NCBI GenBank assembly: GCA_011317545.1
Contig: WUJK01000018.1
Span: 124,001 to 188,000 of the forward strand
Length of the DNA: 64,000 bases
DNA from: Coniella vitis
Taxonomy: Eukaryota > Ascomycota > Sordariomycetes > Diaporthales > Schizoparmaceae
Reading direction: 5' to 3'
This document shows, in pieces, positions 61,001 through 64,000 of this stretch; position 1 is the stretch's first letter, and each line of letters opens with the position of its first letter. Under the pieces are notes generated by a model. The model was not told the DNA's origin and ran no database searches. It worked only from the letters and a program-made list of their open reading frames with translations. The position numbers were made by a program, and so were the translations under genes.

Positions 61001-64000
61001 TCAGCTTTGGGCGCCGATCTGATAAGTCGACTACATATATATGATGAACAAAACCCAAAGGATCAGCTTTGCAGTGTACTCGACGTGGGGTATGATCGTC
61101 CTGCTTTTCAACCTGCTGCCGAAAATACCCGGGCCTCGGAGCTGTTCGGGCTTCTTGGTGTGCATGTGGGCTACTTATGTATTGTGCCAGATGCGCCCTC
61201 CTCGTGGTGTTGCTCGGCTATCAGGTCAGGGAGAACGTTACAGCCGATGAAGTCCCAAGTCTGCGATATTTTAGGAAAGGTCATCTGAGTTGGTAGGCCA
61301 AAGAGAAAGTAAGCACTTGCAGTGACTCGAGGTGCATGTCACAGCGCCGTCAAGCGCTGGCAGGCTTGGGTGTACATACTTAAGGTAGCATGTATTTTGG
61401 GACGCAGTATCGATCGAGTGTGTACTGTAGGCAATGCACTATCATATCCGGGGCCACCGCAAGAACCATAGAGTCCACCACGTGTTGTATATGACTGGTG
61501 GTTTTCGTAACGCGTCCCAAAAGCATTGACGCTATGCCCCTGTTCTTGCGTTTCCCCTCATCCAAACATTTCTCTCAAATCAGAATGTTCAACTAGAAAG
61601 TAACGTACTTCCCATTGACGAACATGCGCATGGACGGAGTCGCGTTCGTTCTCCATTGGGCATCCGAAACAAAGCCACCCCATCAAACCTAGCGTCCATT
61701 TTGTCTTTTCCCTGGCTGTACAGCAAAGAGAAATTAAGTTCAACCATTGCCTTTCTCCATCAGGCTTCCCAGCCAATTCCATTCCTCGCCGGGGTTTTGA
61801 AGAAGTGTCAACTGTGCCTTCGTGTCAGGTGGCTGTTTCCTGGTTACAAGAAGCCCTGCGCAAGTCACTGACTGACACTCAAAGCCTATTTATTATACAC
61901 CAGACCGGTTTCGCATGTTTTGCGCAAAACAAGCCGTCAGTGTCAAGTCACATGGCCAGGTCCGCGCGCGGGTCCATCCTTGGAGAATTTTGAATTCCCC
62001 CAAACTCCGAGACAGAACGAACAAAGAAATGTGCCTTTTGAAGGAAAAGCAAACGGTTCGAAAGAAAGGCTACTATGCAATAAAGGAGGGGAAAAAAAAG
62101 GGGGGGGGGAAAGGGCAAAGTCTCTGGGGAAGTCAAAAGAGCTGGATCCCTAGCTGTTTCTGCTTATGGCGCTATGCATCAGCTCGATTAAGCATGTTCT
62201 CTTATTCGCTCAGTTTCCCCACCATCCATCAACCTCTTTTGCCTTTTTGCCTGTTCTGGTCATTGGTACGTACGGTTATTGCTCCAAATAAAGCAGCGCA
62301 ACCCCCATTCGCTGGATGCAAGCGCTCGAGACATCTAGAGTGCGTCGTGTCTCTCGGCAACACGCGGGCTAGTAAAAAGGTAGCTCGATGTCTTGAATTA
62401 ACCCGTACCTGCGTAGCGATCAGCACGGTGGCTTTCCAAATCACAAGTCAGACCGTTGGGGCTCTACATAGTATACGTAGTAGATGTGTATCAAAAGCAT
62501 AATCGCAGGCCGCCCTGACGTTGACACCGCATCATGGCATGTTGTTGCGGGCGATACATAGTACTCTACCTTTTCTCGAGTTCTGGGATTCATACTGACG
62601 GAGGCGCATTTTCCTTTTCTTTTTATTGGGCAACGTTGAGTTCAGAATCCAAAATCGCTCAAAGTCAGTATGACGACAAACTTACCCAAAGCCGCAAAAG
62701 CCAATCAACGATGGCCTTGGCGTTGCTTTGCTGCCGTGCCCATTTACCAGCCTGTTTGGCCCTGGCCTGTCTTTTTATTAAACCCGGCGACGCGGCGGGG
62801 ATCATCCATCGCTTGCGGCATCTGGGGGAAAAACCGAATGATACTTGTCGGCCTATCTTCCGAGGCCTCCCTATTGGAGAAAGAGAAAGAGAGGTCTTCG
62901 GCTCTAGAGAGCTAGAGTGCGTGGCATGTTCGACCTTTTAGCCAGGTTTGCACAAGATTGGCCTCTTGGGATGTGACGGAGAGGGTGAAAGGAGCGGGGC
63001 GTTGCTTTGTTGATGCTAGATCCTGTCCTTTGAGACTTTGGTGCCCTGCGCCGCCTTTGTTTCCCAGTTCTCGCCGTGATATGATCTCAATCCTCGTTAG
63101 CGTATGGTCCAGTCCGACATTGATGAACAAACTATGAGTATTCCTCCATCTGTCTATATGGGATGCGACAGGGCTTCAATGTAGATTGGTCACTTGTTGG
63201 TTCTTTCAACGCGAAAGGCCACAGGTCGACCTTGCACCCGAGTTGGTCTTGCTAGAACCACCGTTAGGGAAAAGGCACGTATACCCGGCCCCCGAGGCAC
63301 AGAACAGAACACGCTTTCCTGGCTGGTATGAGTTTAGTTAGCTCTTCAACAGACAGATGGATGTAGTAGACCTCCGATGGCCAACGGTCCGTGTCCCATG
63401 GCTAGCTATAGAAAGGCAAAGGGTCCGCCGCGACGACAGCATGGCTCGTGAGCTTGCTGGTAAGCTTTCGAGTTCGAGCAATCCAGAATGGCCTGCGAGT
63501 GCGGGGTTTGGGCCAACCCTATCGATAACGCGAATGGAGGGGCAAAGTGTTTAATTTCCACCATGAGAAAAGTTTCCGAGAGAGGAAGCACGGGCCCCGG
63601 TTTATTTTTGGGCTGCTGCTGGTGTTGATGCTGTGGGGTCTTGCTCTTTTTACTTCCAAGGTTGGGTTTGTGTGGAGGTGGGTGATTAGTCAGCATACAT
63701 TTACAGATTGGACGTCCTCTCCTCTCCTCCAACGTAGACATCATGAATTCGTCTTTGGCTGTGATCATGGATCTGAATACCAAAGTAGCTGATTCCTTTA
63801 CTTAATTATGTAACCATATGCAGAATCCACTTTCTATATAAGCAAACCTTTGGTAATGAATCACTTGCTTTGAAAAGTGTGCTGGTACACATTATCTCGT
63901 GGTCTTCTTATTGCTCAGCTTGAGTTTGATTATCCCAAACTGCATTAGAAGTCAAACAATATAGCTGGATGTTAGTTACTCCCTCCAATTATCCCTGCTG
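58052..64000. other. 6-kb right flank with trehalose-gene promoter and no convincing gene
   Basis: The first few hundred bases upstream of 58051 should be the promoter of the trehalose-complex gene; no clear stress element (AGGGG or CCCCT) array was identified. Beyond that no frame exceeds about 195 codons and none carries a recognisable motif. A possible coding remnant at 60136-60543 is described among the findings. The region also has homopolymers (T run at about 60029-60044, G run at 62101-62109). Confidence 0.5.

Noticed and set aside
1..64000. CRISPR array, prophage, insertion sequence or bacterial operon
   Set aside because: All recognised genes are eukaryotic with spliceosomal introns; the tandem repeats are microsatellites without spacers.

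Overview
The window is nuclear DNA of a filamentous ascomycete. The evidence is short introns with GTRAGT donors and CTAAC-like branch sites, CACCATGG-type start contexts, pyrimidine-rich leaders and typical fungal gene families. The order Hypocreales is a guess from gene style, and the species cannot be read from the sequence.

Left part (1-19.5 kb): a secondary-metabolite gene cluster. It holds a PKS-NRPS megasynthase (minus strand, running off the left edge), an HpcH/HpaI-type aldolase, a LovC-like trans-acting enoyl reductase and a self-sufficient CYP505-type P450 fused to its reductase. The PKS has KS-AT-DH-CMeT-(dead ER)-KR-ACP, and the NRPS part shows C and the start of A. The inactive internal ER explains the trans-ER. 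The aldolase probably builds an unusual 2-oxo acid that becomes the NRPS amino acid, and the P450 would oxidise the product. One extra base in the first KS exon shifts the frame. It is either an assembly error or a disabling mutation.

Middle (19.5-38.6 kb): a large multi-exon protein with a C-terminal CorA-like two-helix membrane segment (assembled from three exons, 1545 residues); the ribosome-assembly WD40 protein Notchless/Rsa4; a KUP/HAK potassium transporter; a class IV branched-chain-type aminotransferase with a probable GC-AG intron; and a single-exon Clr5-domain protein.

Right part (38.6-64 kb): very gene-poor. About 16 kb upstream of the Clr5 gene has no credible coding gene. It is full of microsatellites, homopolymers, pyrimidine tracts and GTAC-rich palindromes, and ends in an AT-rich stretch (about 51.7-54.9 kb). 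Then comes a four-exon-style trehalose-synthase complex regulatory subunit (Tps3/Tsl1 type, three coding exons found, both catalytic sites altered), followed by 6 kb with no convincing gene.

All splice sites are read by eye from frame continuity, donor/acceptor consensus and family conservation. No database search was possible.
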